A stretch of 64,000 nt of DNA from Candidatus Defluviicoccus seviourii. GTDB lineage: Bacteria; Pseudomonadota; Alphaproteobacteria; Rhodospirillales; Defluviicoccaceae. The DNA is taken from the NCBI GenBank assembly GCA_900609035.2, contig UXAT02000051.1:62001-126000 (forward strand). Direction: 5' to 3'. The notes beneath the pieces are model-generated. The model did no database searches. It was given only the letters and a program-made list of their open reading frames with translations, and was not told where the DNA came from. Position 1 is the first letter of the stretch; each line of letters begins with the position of its first letter. Shown one piece after another: positions 1 to 8,734 of this stretch. The translations under genes and the position numbers were made by a program.

Positions 1-1
1 C

Positions 2-190
2 ATCCGCCGGCTTGAGATCCTGGTTGACCGCAAGACGGCGGTGACGCGTGCTCTGGCTGCCCCCGGCCTGCCAACGACCATCGTGTTCGATCGCAACGGC
101 CGCGAGCTGGGCCGCGTCGTCGGTGTCGCGGAGTGGGATGCGCCGGAGACGCTCGCCTTCCTCAAGCGCTGCCTTGGCGGGCAGCCATGA
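2..190 (+). CDS. C-terminal fragment of a TlpA/thioredoxin-like protein
   Basis: The window opens inside this gene, and only the last 62 codons are present. The residue run LPTTIVFDRNGRELGR, followed by a short helix ending in AFLKRC, matches the end of a TlpA/ResA-type thioredoxin fold: a cis-proline before the last strands, then a beta hairpin and the C-terminal helix. The CxxC active site would lie upstream, outside the window, so redox activity cannot be confirmed. The stop codon overlaps the next start as ATGA, so translational coupling is likely. Assignment to the thioredoxin superfamily is fairly safe; the exact role (cytochrome c maturation, periplasmic disulfide reduction) is not known. 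Confidence 0.65.
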   Translation: MRRLEILVDRKTAVTRALAAPGLPTTIVFDRNGRELGRVVGVAEWDAPETLAFLKRCLGGQP

Positions 191-1233
191 GGGGAGGCGG
201 AGCGGCGCCCGGACCTGCTGCGGCCGGCAGCGAGGCAGAGTCACCGACTGCGGACCGGCTGCGCATCGCCACCTTCAACCTCGAAAATCTCGGCGACAGC
301 GCACAGCCGCACGCAACGCTGGCCGAACGGGTGCGTCTGTTGCGGCCGCAACTGCTGCGGCTGCGCGCGGATGTTCTGTGCCTGCAGGAGGTTGACGCAC
401 AGCGCGGCAGCGACGGCGAACCGCGCCGCCTCGATGCCCTCGATGCGCTCCTGGCCGGAACGCCCTATGCCGCATTCCACCGCCTCACCACCTTCAGCCG
501 CTCGCACGGCGGGCCGCGCGACAAGCACAACGTCGTTATTCTCAGCCGGCTGCCGATCGTGAACGGCCGCCAGGTCCTGCACGACCTCGTTCAACCGCCG
601 CTCTATAAGGCTGCCACCGGCGATGGTGCGACCGCTGCCATCACCTGGGACCGGCCTATTCTGCACGCAACTCTTCAGGCCGAGGCCGGCTGGACGCTCG
701 ATGTTGTCAACGTGCATTTGCGGGCGCCGCGCGCCGCCTTCATCGAAGGCGGCAAGGCGAGCGCGTCCGTCTGGCGCACCATGTCCGGGTGGGCGGAGGG
801 GTTCTTTCTTGCCGCCGTCAAAGCCGCCGGCCAGGCGTTGGAGGTGCGGCTCGTGGTCGACCAGTTGTTCGATGCCGACCCGGAGGCGCGGATCGTCGTC
901 TGCGGCGATTTCAATGCCGATTCTCACGAGGCGCCGGTGCGCACCATCCGCGGCGACGAGGAGGATGCTGGCAACGCGCACCTCGCCTTCCGCACGCTGG
1001 TGCCGGCCGAGCGCTCGCTTGCCGATTCCCGCCGCTTCTCCGTCCTGCATCACGGCCGGCCGCGCATGCTCGATCATCTCCTGCTGTCGCGCGCCCTTCT
1101 GGCCTGGTACTGCGGCATGGAGGTCCACAACGAAGCGCTCGGCGACGAGGCGGTGACACCACAAGCGCTGGTGGGCACGCCGGCCTCCTTCCACGCGCCG
1201 CTCGTGGCGGAGTTCCGTGTCGCTGCCGATTGA
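187..1233 (+). CDS. Endonuclease/exonuclease/phosphatase family protein
   Basis: A 348-residue protein with the fold of the DNase I-like metallohydrolases. Visible signatures are RIATFNLENLG near residue 28, LCLQEVD with the metal-binding glutamate, VVNVHLRAP, CGDFNAD (the catalytic Asp-Asn pair) and a closing LDHLLLS segment with the terminal Asp-His. No signal peptide is obvious. The substrate (nucleic acid, phospholipid or inositol phosphate) cannot be read from sequence. The ATG at 187 is preferred over an in-frame ATG at 133 because it overlaps the upstream stop as ATGA and lies just ahead of the conserved domain. Confidence 0.8.
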   Translation: MRGGGAAPGPAAAGSEAESPTADRLRIATFNLENLGDSAQPHATLAERVRLLRPQLLRLRADVLCLQEVDAQRGSDGEPRRLDALDALLAGTPYAAFHRLTTFSRSHGGPRDKHNVVILSRLPIVNGRQVLHDLVQPPLYKAATGDGATAAITWDRPILHATLQAEAGWTLDVVNVHLRAPRAAFIEGGKASASVWRTMSGWAEGFFLAAVKAAGQALEVRLVVDQLFDADPEARIVVCGDFNADSHEAPVRTIRGDEEDAGNAHLAFRTLVPAERSLADSRRFSVLHHGRPRMLDHLLLSRALLAWYCGMEVHNEALGDEAVTPQALVGTPASFHAPLVAEFRVAAD

Positions 1234-1372
1234 ACGCCGGTGCCGGCCGCGCGCCGGAGCAAGCGGATCCGGGACGATACGGCCTTGTTGTCAGGGGGCG
1301 GCAGGCGGTCTAGGGTTGGATGATAGTGAGGAACACGGGCGAGGGGGCGCGGCAACCGCGGATGAGCAAACG

Positions 1373-1789
1373 ATGAGACGATCAGCCCAGGGTGTCGTGG
1401 CCGGCACCGTTCTCGTGGTCGCGTCCCTTACGGTCGCGGCTTGCTCTGACCCTGCGGAGTGGTGGCAAAGCAGGGTCGAGACCGGCCGTGGAACGTGGGA
1501 ACATCCGTCCAAGCCGTGGGAGCAGTGGGATACCGATCGCGCCGAGTGTCGCCTTGTCGCGCGCGACGAGGCCGAGCGCGACTTTGCCATCCAGCAGCAA
1601 GGCGGCGGCGGGGGGGACTACTCCCGCCTGCAGCCGCTCAGGACGTCGGTCGACCGCTTCGAAGCTTCGCAGCGCCAAGAGCAACTCTACGAGCGCTGTC
1701 TCAGCGACCGCGGTTACCGGCGGGTGCAGCGCGACGAGCGGAGTGGTAGCAGGGGCCCATCTCCTGCTCCCGAGGCTGCGGGCCGGTAA
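1373..1789 (+). CDS. Small predicted lipoprotein
   Basis: A 138-residue protein of unknown function. The N terminus has two arginines, a hydrophobic stretch and a lipobox LTVAAC with the modified cysteine at residue 24, so it should be exported and lipid-anchored. The mature part is rich in charged residues and tryptophan (SDPAEWW, HPSKPWEQWD), has one Gly-run at about residue 78, and carries cysteines in CRLV and RCLS that could pair. A polar tail follows. It lies alone on this strand downstream of the EEP-family gene. No family was recognised. Confidence 0.6.
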   Translation: MRRSAQGVVAGTVLVVASLTVAACSDPAEWWQSRVETGRGTWEHPSKPWEQWDTDRAECRLVARDEAERDFAIQQQGGGGGDYSRLQPLRTSVDRFEASQRQEQLYERCLSDRGYRRVQRDERSGSRGPSPAPEAAGR

Positions 1790-1868
1790 GACGGCTTCTC
1801 ACCCCATCACGGCGCGGCCGGCAGCCAACAGGGGGGCTCCTGCTCAGCCCGTTAATCAGTCCGCAGTT

Positions 1869-2276
1869 TTAGGCTGCGATCGACTTCCGCGCCGTCCGTT
1901 CGGTTTCGCTGCTGCTGTCACGTGCCGTGGCCACATGACCCAGGGCCGCATCGCCGCGATACAGGGACTCTGTGCTGAAGTCGGCCGGGCTCAGGCGATG
2001 GCGGTTATCCACCGCTCCGTGGCGCCTGCCCATCGCAGCCGCCGTCTGCAGTTCCGCAAGCTGGCTCCGGTGCCACCCGAAGGCCGGGCCGACCAGTGAC
2101 AGAACGATCCGTCCCAGGAATGAGATCAGATCGAATCCCAACCGGCGAATGGCTGCGCTTTGCTCGCGGCGGGCTTCAGCGACCAACGCCTCAACCGAAA
2201 CCGGACGTCCGTCTTCCAGCCGCACCATGCGCGGTGCCGTTGGCACGCGCCGGCTCAACCTCGTTGCTTCTGTCAT
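1869..2276 (-). CDS. Hypothetical small protein with an amphipathic helix
   Basis: A 135-residue reading frame with no recognised family. The start at 2276 is chosen because AAGGA lies about 8 bases upstream; an extension to 2291 is possible. The N-terminal third (RRVPTAPRMVRLEDGRPVSV, then a helix with GFDLISFLGRIVLSLVG) looks like a genuine conserved small protein with a membrane-touching helix. The C-terminal half is low-information and Ser/Thr/Arg-rich. It converges on the lipoprotein gene. Moderate confidence because the frame could be partly fortuitous. Confidence 0.4.
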   Translation of the reverse strand: MTEATRLSRRVPTAPRMVRLEDGRPVSVEALVAEARREQSAAIRRLGFDLISFLGRIVLSLVGPAFGWHRSQLAELQTAAAMGRRHGAVDNRHRLSPADFSTESLYRGDAALGHVATARDSSSETERTARKSIAA

Positions 2277-2543
2277 GATCCTTGCTCGCACCTGCGGTGC
2301 ACGCGTCTTCGCGACCTTTGCCCGACGAATCGTACAACCGCTCGATAAAGGATTATGGGGACACTATCTTTATAATGCAATAACGCATCTGCTGCGTTGC
2401 AGCATACCGCATCCGCGAATGACGCATACCGATATTAAGCTTATGGAGATTTTTGGGAGACACTCACCGCCTGTCCCTGGGCCTGTCCCTGGGCCTGTCC
2501 CTGGGCCTGTCCCTGGGCCTGTCCCTGGTACCGCGGCGGTCCG
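2277..2543. other. AT-richer intergenic leader between a small gene and pepP
   Basis: No gene is seen here. The stretch around 2340-2460 is clearly richer in A/T than its surroundings. It holds a small hairpin (AACGCA at 2382-2387 pairing with TGCGTT at 2393-2398) and two similar motifs, GGGGACACTATC near 2357 and GGGAGACACTC near 2456. It then runs into the 12-bp tandem array. It probably carries the pepP promoter and may be the relic of a small mobile or repetitive element. Confidence 0.45.
2470..2529. repeat. Five tandem copies of a 12-bp unit upstream of pepP
   Basis: The unit CCTGTCCCTGGG is repeated head to tail: four exact copies, and a fifth whose last base is T. The array ends 14 bases before the pepP start codon, so it occupies the 5' untranslated leader and probably brackets the ribosome-binding region. 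The 12-bp period is in frame in any reading frame (it would encode Gly-Pro-Val-Pro), but no convincing protein runs through it. Copy-number change by slippage is expected for such an array. Confidence 0.9.
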
Positions 2544-4406
2544 ATGAGCGGACGCCACGCCCATCCTTCTGCTGTCGGCGCAACTGGCGAACGGGTCCCG
2601 GCCTTGCGTCGATGGCTCCGCGCTCATCGCTTGGCCGGGCTGATCGTGCCGCATGCGGACGAGCATCAAAGCGAGTTCATTCCCGCCTGCGCCGAGCGGC
2701 TGCGTTGGCTCACCGGCTTTTCCGGCTCGGCGGGGACGGCGGTGATCCTCGCCGAGCAAGCCGCCCTGTTCGTTGATGGCCGCTACACCGTTCAGGCCAC
2801 CGCTGAAGTCGACCCCGGCTTGTTCGAGATCCGCCACAGCATCACGCAGCCGCTCTGCCATTGGCTGGAGGCGCACCTGCCACCGCGCGGCCGGCTCGGC
2901 TACGATCCCTGGCTACACACTGAGCGCCAGGCAAAGGCGCTCGAGGAAGCCTGCGCGCGTGCGAGTGGCCGCACCGTTGCGGTTGCCGTCAATCCGCTGG
3001 ACACCTTATGGACGGACCGGCCGCCGGCGCCGATGGCGGCGATCGACATCCTTGGCGATGCAGAGACTGGGCAGAGTGCGCTCGACAAGCGGACTCACAT
3101 TGCCGCAACCCTGCGTCAGGCCGGCGAGGATGCGGCGATTCTGAACGCGCCCGACTCGATCGCGTGGCTCCTCAACATCCGCGGCGGCGATGTCAGCTAC
3201 ACGCCTGTGGCGCTGGCGTTCGCCATCCTCCATGCCGATGGTGCGGTCGCGCTGTTCGTCGATCCGCGAAAACTGACGCCTGCCGTAGTGCGCCACCTCG
3301 GCGCCGGCGTCGCCCTCGAACCGCCGGAGGCGCTGGCTGCGGCGCTCGATCGCCTCGGTGCAAACCGCAAGACTGTCCGGATCGATCCCGACGGTACGCC
3401 GTTCGCGATCGTCCGTCGCTTGCGCCAGGCCGGCGCGCGGCTGAGCATTGGCACTGATCCGTGCGTTCTGCCGAAGGCGATCAAGAACACCGTCGAGCAG
3501 GCCGGCATCCGCAGCGCGCACGTGCGCGATGGTGCCGCACTGACCCGCTTTCTCGCCTGGCTCGACGGCCGGGCGAGCACGGGCTGCCTCGATGAGGTGA
3601 CGGCAGCCGAGCGCCTTGCCGCCTTTCGCGCCGCCGACAGCCGCTATCGCGGTCCGAGCTTCCCCACCATCTCCGCCGCCGGCCCGCATGGGGCGATCGT
3701 CCATTATCGGCCCACCGCCGCAAGCAACCGCCGGCTGGCGCTGGGCACGCTCTACCTCGTCGATTCTGGCGGTCAGTACAGCGACGGTACCACCGACGTG
3801 ACGCGAACGGTCGCGATCGGCAGCCCCAGCGCCGACATGCGCCGGCACTTCACGCTCGTGCTCAAGGGCCATATTGCGCTGGCGACGGTCCGCTTTCCGA
3901 AGGGGACGACCGGGGCCCAGCTTGATGCGCTGGCCCGCCACGCGCTGTGGCAGCAGGGCCTCGACTATGACCACGGCACGGGCCACGGGGTCGGCTGCTA
4001 CTTGAGCGTCCACGAAGGGCCGCAACGTATCTCGAAACTGCCGAATAGCGCTGCGCTGGCAGCCGGCATGGTCGTCTCGAACGAACCGGGCTATTACCGC
4101 CGGGACAGCTACGGCATCCGCATCGAAAACTTGGTGCTGGTGCAGCCCGCACCGGCGCCAGCGGGTGCCGAGCTTGAGCTGCTGGCGTTCGAAACGCTAA
4201 CGCTGGCCCCGATCGACCGTGCATTGATCGACCCGGGGCTGCTCTCGTCCGCCGAGATCGGCTGGCTTGACGCCTACCATGCGCGCGTCGCGAAGGTCCT
4301 CACGCCGCTGCTCGATGCCGCCACCGCCGATTGGCTACGCGCGGTAACATGCCCGCTGACACCCGAGCGGCAGGAACGTCTCAGCGGCGCCGTCCGGAAT
4401 GGATGA
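2544..4406 (+). CDS. pepP: Xaa-Pro aminopeptidase (aminopeptidase P, family M24B)
   Basis: A 620-residue long-form aminopeptidase P, which removes an N-terminal residue preceding proline. Two creatinase N-domains (about 20-155 and 180-325) precede the pita-bread catalytic domain (about 330-550) and a C-terminal extension, the architecture of cytosolic APP1-type enzymes. The expected dinuclear metal ligands are all present: D407 and D418 in the VDSGGQYSDGTTDVTR segment, H481 in GTGHGVG, E514 in NEPGYY and E528 in RIEN. There is no signal peptide, so a cytoplasmic role in peptide turnover is likely. The start directly follows a tandem-repeat leader, and no strong ribosome-binding site is visible. 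Confidence 0.93.
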   Translation: MSGRHAHPSAVGATGERVPALRRWLRAHRLAGLIVPHADEHQSEFIPACAERLRWLTGFSGSAGTAVILAEQAALFVDGRYTVQATAEVDPGLFEIRHSITQPLCHWLEAHLPPRGRLGYDPWLHTERQAKALEEACARASGRTVAVAVNPLDTLWTDRPPAPMAAIDILGDAETGQSALDKRTHIAATLRQAGEDAAILNAPDSIAWLLNIRGGDVSYTPVALAFAILHADGAVALFVDPRKLTPAVVRHLGAGVALEPPEALAAALDRLGANRKTVRIDPDGTPFAIVRRLRQAGARLSIGTDPCVLPKAIKNTVEQAGIRSAHVRDGAALTRFLAWLDGRASTGCLDEVTAAERLAAFRAADSRYRGPSFPTISAAGPHGAIVHYRPTAASNRRLALGTLYLVDSGGQYSDGTTDVTRTVAIGSPSADMRRHFTLVLKGHIALATVRFPKGTTGAQLDALARHALWQQGLDYDHGTGHGVGCYLSVHEGPQRISKLPNSAALAAGMVVSNEPGYYRRDSYGIRIENLVLVQPAPAPAGAELELLAFETLTLAPIDRALIDPGLLSSAEIGWLDAYHARVAKVLTPLLDAATADWLRAVTCPLTPERQERLSGAVRNG

Positions 4407-4556
4407 CGGCGGGACGGCCGCCCGGCCGGACCAGCTTCAGGTTGACCAGATTGATCGCCATGATCGCCTCGCCTCGTCGGGGCCTGTACGAACGCGCAGG
4501 CGGGCCCCGGCTCGCCTCAACGCAACCGTGCTTTAGCCGAGAAGCGTGCATCCAGG

Positions 4557-4598
4557 GCGTTAAGATTTCGTGATCGGGCGTTAAGGTTTCGTGATCGC
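4557..4598. repeat. 21-bp tandem duplication
   Basis: Two adjacent 21-base units (4557-4577 and 4578-4598) differ at two positions (A/G at unit base 9 and the last base). Each contains GCGTTAAG and TTTCGTGATCG. They lie in the 214-bp space between the converging pepP and mscS-like genes, just before the latter's stop codon at 4621. Function unknown; possibly a simple duplication. Confidence 0.8.
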
Positions 4599-4620
4599 GC
4601 GTGACCCGGCCGGCCGGGCT

Positions 4621-7347
4621 TCAGTCGTCGCGCTCGGTGCGCGAGAGCGCGTCGGCGGCGGGGAAGCGCGTGCCGGCCATGCCAGTCGATCCGAACCGAT
4701 CGGGCGCAGCCGGAGCCGGCGTGACCGCTGCTGCCGGTGTGGAAGGTGCCGGGGGAGCTGCCGGGGGAGCTGCCGGGGGAGCTGCCGGGGAAGGCGCCGG
4801 GACAGGCGCTGGCGGAGATGCCGGAGGAGGTGCGGGCGGGCTGGGCGCCGGCGGAGCTGGGCGGAGCGTCGCCTCGATTTCCTTGATCTGCGCGAAGTGC
4901 ACGACCTGCTGAGGGAAGGGGAAAACGATTCCCTCGCGGCGGAAGGCGGCATCGATGGCAAAGCGGAGCTCGCTCGAAACCGTCATCCTAGTCTCGATGT
5001 TGCGCAGGAACGCGTACAGCGTGAAGTCGAGTGAACTGGCACCGAAGTCGGTGAAAGTGACGCTCGGCCGCGGCCACTTGACGATCTCCGGATGGGCCTC
5101 GGCGCATTCCAGCAGCACGTCGCGGACCTTGGCGGCGTCGGACCCGTAGTCGACACCGACCTTGATTTCCAGCCGTCCGAGCTTGTTGCGGTGGGTCCAA
5201 TTGACCAGCACGCCGGAAATGACTTCCGAGTTCGGTACGATCAACTCCGCACGGTCGAAGGTCTCGATTTCGGTCGCGCGGACGCTGATCCGCCGCACCG
5301 TGCCCTGCTGGGAGCCGATCACCACCCAGTCGCCGACCTTGAGCGGCCGCTCGACGAGGAGGATCAGGCCGGAAACGAAGTTGTTGACGATGTTCTGCAG
5401 GCCAAAGCCGATGCCGACCGAGAGCGCTCCTGCGACGATCGCGAGGTTGGAAAGTTGAAGGCCGAGAACGCCGGTCGCCATGATCAGGCCGATCGCGACG
5501 CCCAAGTAGGAAACGCCGGTACCAAGTGAGTTGCGGACGCCGAGATCGATGTTCGTTTGCGGCAGGACGCGTTTGGTGAGCGTGTTCCTGATGGCCCGCG
5601 TGACCAGCATCGTCGCTGCGAACACCAAAATCGCCAATGCGATGTCGGCAAGCGATATCCTGACGCCGCCGATGGTGAAGCCAGAGATGATGCGGCCAAA
5701 CCAGCGCGACATCTCCTCGCGCGGCAGGCCCAGGCCGGGCGCAATCAACATGAAAGCGATGAGGAACAGCAGCGGATCGAGAACCGCCCCGCTCCAGACC
5801 CGGATCGCCGTAAACCGGTCCCAGCCCGGAACCCGCGGCAGCCGTTCCGCCGGCAGCGCCTTGACGCCAAGCGCGATCCCCTCCTGGCCAAGGTCGCGCA
5901 GCAGGTACAGCCCGCCGAAGACCAACGCGCCGCGAACGACATTGTCGACGATGTAGAACCCGAGGCGGATATAACCGGCCGCGGCCAGGATCACCGCGAC
6001 GACGGCGAGAACCGCCACCGTCTCCCGGACGACGCGGGCAATGACGGCTCCAGTCGGCAGCGCCGTCTCGGCGTCGGTACCGGCCTCGGTGGCGGGTGCA
6101 GCCGCATGTTGCCCTCGGCTGTGCTCGTCCGGGGTGGCGGTCTGCTGGCGAGGCTCGAACTGCCAGGCACTGCTTCGGGTCAGAAAGACGATGCCGATCG
6201 TCTCGAGCGCCAGCAGCACGAAGCCGACTGGGATTGCCATCTGCGGATCGACCGTAATGCTGGCGCTACCAACGCGGAGAAAGATGTCGATGGCGATAAT
6301 GCCGGTGAGCAGGAGGATGCGCCGGTGCAGCCGCTTCGCCGAGTCCTCGATGATCCGCGTCACCCGCCACGCTGGCAGCTCCGGCCGCAGGATCGCTCCG
6401 GACAGCGCCCGGCTTAACAGCAAGAGCATCAAGCTCAAGCACCCAGCCGCGACCACGTCGGCCGGCAGCCCGCTGATCATGGCCGGATCAGTCCATACCC
6501 GGAGCAGGATGACCAGCAGCAGTCCGGCCGGCACGATCCCCTCACCGACCGCTGAAGCGATCGCGGCGACGAACTTGCGTGCGTAGCTCGGCTGCGGGTT
6601 GGCGAGATCGGGGCCTAATCGCTGCAGCAACAGCCGGCGTGCGAGCCATCCGGCCGCGATGGCGACGGCGAGCATGAAGGCCCGCCAGTCAAGCCAGACC
6701 TTCGCCCGCTGCTCCCCGGACAGCGCACGAAACCAGTCGACCGGCGCGCGGACGAGGACGCCCAGTTGATCGAGGAACTTCGGGACGGCGCCCAGCGCGC
6801 GCTCGGCTTGCAGCGGCGACGGATAACGGCGGAGGATGCGGTCGAAGAACGCCTCGCGAAGGTTCTGCGTCAGCTCCCCCTGCAACGTCAAAGCCCGTGT
6901 CGTCGTGTACTCGGCCGCTGCGAGGCGCGCCTTCTGTGCGGCCAGCGCTTCGTTCAGGGTCTTGCGCCGGGTGGCAGCGTCGCCAGTCTCCGGCGGCGCG
7001 TCGGCTGCCGGCGCCGGCCCCAACGTTTCGAGAAGACGCGTCGACTCGTCCATACCTTGTCGCGCACGGGTGGCGAGCGCGCGTGCCTTCTCTGCAATCT
7101 GGTCGAGATCCCGGGAGAACGCCGTGAGTGCCTGCGCGTCGACCTGCGGCGTTTTGAGCGCCGCCTCGACACGGTCGAGCGTTCGCTCCCACGCACCGAT
7201 CACGGTGGAATCGTCGTCCGTCTGCGCCGAGACGTCGGTACCGAGCAGTGTCAGGAGAAACACGAGCACGCTCAGCGCGAGGGCGGCGGCCGCCACGCGC
7301 CGTGGCCGATCGGACTTTCGCACCGCAAGAAAAGACAGCACCCTCAT
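4621..7347 (-). CDS. Large MscS-family mechanosensitive channel with DUF3772-type N domain
   Basis: A 908-residue membrane protein. After a signal-like hydrophobic N terminus comes a periplasmic coiled region (WERTLDRVEAAL onward, to about residue 200) resembling DUF3772. Multiple membrane segments follow, then the MscS core with the pore-lining helix (LGLQLSNLAIVAGALSVGIG), the beta domain (VERPLKVGDWVVIG) and the VPNSEVISG segment. The tail is strongly Pro/Ala-rich with AAPP repeats. The likely role is turgor release on osmotic downshock. The start at 7347 is chosen because AGGAAG precedes it, and the upstream in-frame extension to 7962 runs antisense through another gene. It stands alone, divergent from the LprI-like gene. 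Confidence 0.9.
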   Translation of the reverse strand: MRVLSFLAVRKSDRPRRVAAAALALSVLVFLLTLLGTDVSAQTDDDSTVIGAWERTLDRVEAALKTPQVDAQALTAFSRDLDQIAEKARALATRARQGMDESTRLLETLGPAPAADAPPETGDAATRRKTLNEALAAQKARLAAAEYTTTRALTLQGELTQNLREAFFDRILRRYPSPLQAERALGAVPKFLDQLGVLVRAPVDWFRALSGEQRAKVWLDWRAFMLAVAIAAGWLARRLLLQRLGPDLANPQPSYARKFVAAIASAVGEGIVPAGLLLVILLRVWTDPAMISGLPADVVAAGCLSLMLLLLSRALSGAILRPELPAWRVTRIIEDSAKRLHRRILLLTGIIAIDIFLRVGSASITVDPQMAIPVGFVLLALETIGIVFLTRSSAWQFEPRQQTATPDEHSRGQHAAAPATEAGTDAETALPTGAVIARVVRETVAVLAVVAVILAAAGYIRLGFYIVDNVVRGALVFGGLYLLRDLGQEGIALGVKALPAERLPRVPGWDRFTAIRVWSGAVLDPLLFLIAFMLIAPGLGLPREEMSRWFGRIISGFTIGGVRISLADIALAILVFAATMLVTRAIRNTLTKRVLPQTNIDLGVRNSLGTGVSYLGVAIGLIMATGVLGLQLSNLAIVAGALSVGIGFGLQNIVNNFVSGLILLVERPLKVGDWVVIGSQQGTVRRISVRATEIETFDRAELIVPNSEVISGVLVNWTHRNKLGRLEIKVGVDYGSDAAKVRDVLLECAEAHPEIVKWPRPSVTFTDFGASSLDFTLYAFLRNIETRMTVSSELRFAIDAAFRREGIVFPFPQQVVHFAQIKEIEATLRPAPPAPSPPAPPPASPPAPVPAPSPAAPPAAPPAAPPAPSTPAAAVTPAPAAPDRFGSTGMAGTRFPAADALSRTERDD
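4748..4783. repeat. 12-bp tandem repeat coding for Ala-Ala-Pro-Pro in the channel tail
   Basis: Three exact copies of GCCGGGGGAGCT plus a decayed fourth lie inside the 3' end of the MscS-type gene. Read on the minus strand they encode repeated AAPP. The period matches the unrelated 12-bp array ahead of pepP. It probably makes a flexible cytoplasmic tail of variable length. Confidence 0.8.
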
Positions 7348-7477
7348 CGCGCTTCCTCTTGCGGCCTTGTGGTTGCTGCGGTCAACTGTAAACTCTGCCG
7401 CCGGCGTTCCTCTTGCCCCTGAGCGCCACGCTTTCCAAGGGACAAGCTGAGAACCTGGGGATGAGGACGAGGTCAGC

Positions 7478-8701
7478 ATGCTCAAGCGCGCAGGCAGGCC
7501 ACCGCAAGGGGGATTGCATTTCTGTCGTTGGTATCGTCCGGGCCGGGTAGGCATTGTGCTCGCGCTGGCATTGTTCGCCTTCGCGCTCGCTCCCTTCGCA
7601 GCGGCCGATCCGCCGCCGCAAGCTGTTGAGAGCGGCTGCCTCGACGCCGTCTCTCCGGTCGATCTGCTGATCTGCTCCGACGCGACGCTGTTGCGCCTTG
7701 CCGGCAAGGTGAACGACACCTTGCGCGCGCAGAGCGAGCGAGCAGCGGCGGGGAAGCAGGCCGAACTCATCGCAGGCCAGCAAGTCTGGCTGCGGCAACG
7801 GCTCGACCGCTGCCACGTGCCTGCCGCCGGTTCCGCCCTGTCACTGACGCAGCGCTGGCAGGCGGCACCCTGCCTTGACATGATGTACCGGGAGCGGCTG
7901 GTTGCACTGGGTGGACAGGCGGGACCGGCCGTCCCGACGCCGGCGCGCGATTCCACCTTCATTCACCCGCTCTGCCTCGATGCGCTTCTAGGCGGCCTCG
8001 CCGCCGAGGTCGAAGCCGAAAACGAGACGATCCCGCTTGCCGAGTGCACGCTCGGCAATCGCCATGCGCCGGTCAGCACAGCGCCGGATGGCAGCGTCAG
8101 TGCCGAGGGTGCCGTCGCCGGAGTTCCGACGACCATCACCTACCGCCGCATCGGCCGTTTGGCGGAAGGGCGGGAGATTTTCGCCGTCTGGTCATCGGCG
8201 GGCGAGAGCGGCTCGTTCTCGACCGTTGCCGAAGTCGCTCTCGAAGGCTCCGGCCAGCACCCACCGATGCTGCGGGCGCGCGCGCTGGTCGATGGCGGCG
8301 ACCGCTGCGACGGCGGTATTGCAGCCGTCCGCTTGGTCGATCCGCGCACGCTCGAGATCGACTTCAACGCGACCGCAGCGGCCTTCCTCGCCGTCGCCGA
8401 CGACGACTTCCCAGAGGATATCTACGCCGACGAGTTGCTTCCCTGCTCGGAGTGCTGTTTCGGCACCGTTCGCTTCCGCCATGACCTATCGAGCGGCACG
8501 CGCACGCTTGTCTCGGGCCGGCTCGAGCGGACCGCGTGGGACAGCGTGGCGATCAGCGATACCGGCGGCCCCGTCCTCACCTGTGTGCGCGCCGCCTTAA
8601 CGACCATCGCGCCGCAGCTGCCACACGCATTCACCGTTGAGGAGATGCGCAAGGTATCGCAAAGCGTGCAGAAGGCCTGCCCCCTCGGCCCCGGCCAGTG
8701 A
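7478..8701 (+). CDS. Exported protein with LprI-like (DUF1311) N domain
   Basis: A 407-residue protein with a hydrophobic export segment at about residues 24-43 (IVLALALFAFALAPFAAAD). The next ~85 residues resemble the lysozyme-inhibitor LprI/DUF1311 domain: conserved cysteines in SGCLDAV, LLICSDATL, LDRCHV and PCLDMMY, with a helix ending QVWLRQRLDRC. The rest (about 140-407) is a beta-rich domain of unknown function that carries further cysteines (PCSECCFG). The sequence suggests periplasmic or surface location; lysozyme inhibition is only a family association. It is divergent from the mscS-like gene, with GAGG before the ATG. Confidence 0.75.
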   Translation: MLKRAGRPPQGGLHFCRWYRPGRVGIVLALALFAFALAPFAAADPPPQAVESGCLDAVSPVDLLICSDATLLRLAGKVNDTLRAQSERAAAGKQAELIAGQQVWLRQRLDRCHVPAAGSALSLTQRWQAAPCLDMMYRERLVALGGQAGPAVPTPARDSTFIHPLCLDALLGGLAAEVEAENETIPLAECTLGNRHAPVSTAPDGSVSAEGAVAGVPTTITYRRIGRLAEGREIFAVWSSAGESGSFSTVAEVALEGSGQHPPMLRARALVDGGDRCDGGIAAVRLVDPRTLEIDFNATAAAFLAVADDDFPEDIYADELLPCSECCFGTVRFRHDLSSGTRTLVSGRLERTAWDSVAISDTGGPVLTCVRAALTTIAPQLPHAFTVEEMRKVSQSVQKACPLGPGQ

Positions 8702-8734
8702 TGGCCGGGGCGAGCACGTGGCCGTTCAGCCGTC

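Noticed and set aside
2470..2529. Tandem array considered as a CRISPR
   Set aside because: Units are 12 bp and directly adjacent with no spacers, and no cas gene is nearby.
2370..2876. Frames that read through the 12-bp array giving Gly-Pro or Gly-Thr repeats on either strand
   Set aside because: They exist only because a 12-bp period keeps any frame open; they overlap the pepP N terminus and have no ribosome-binding site or conserved part.
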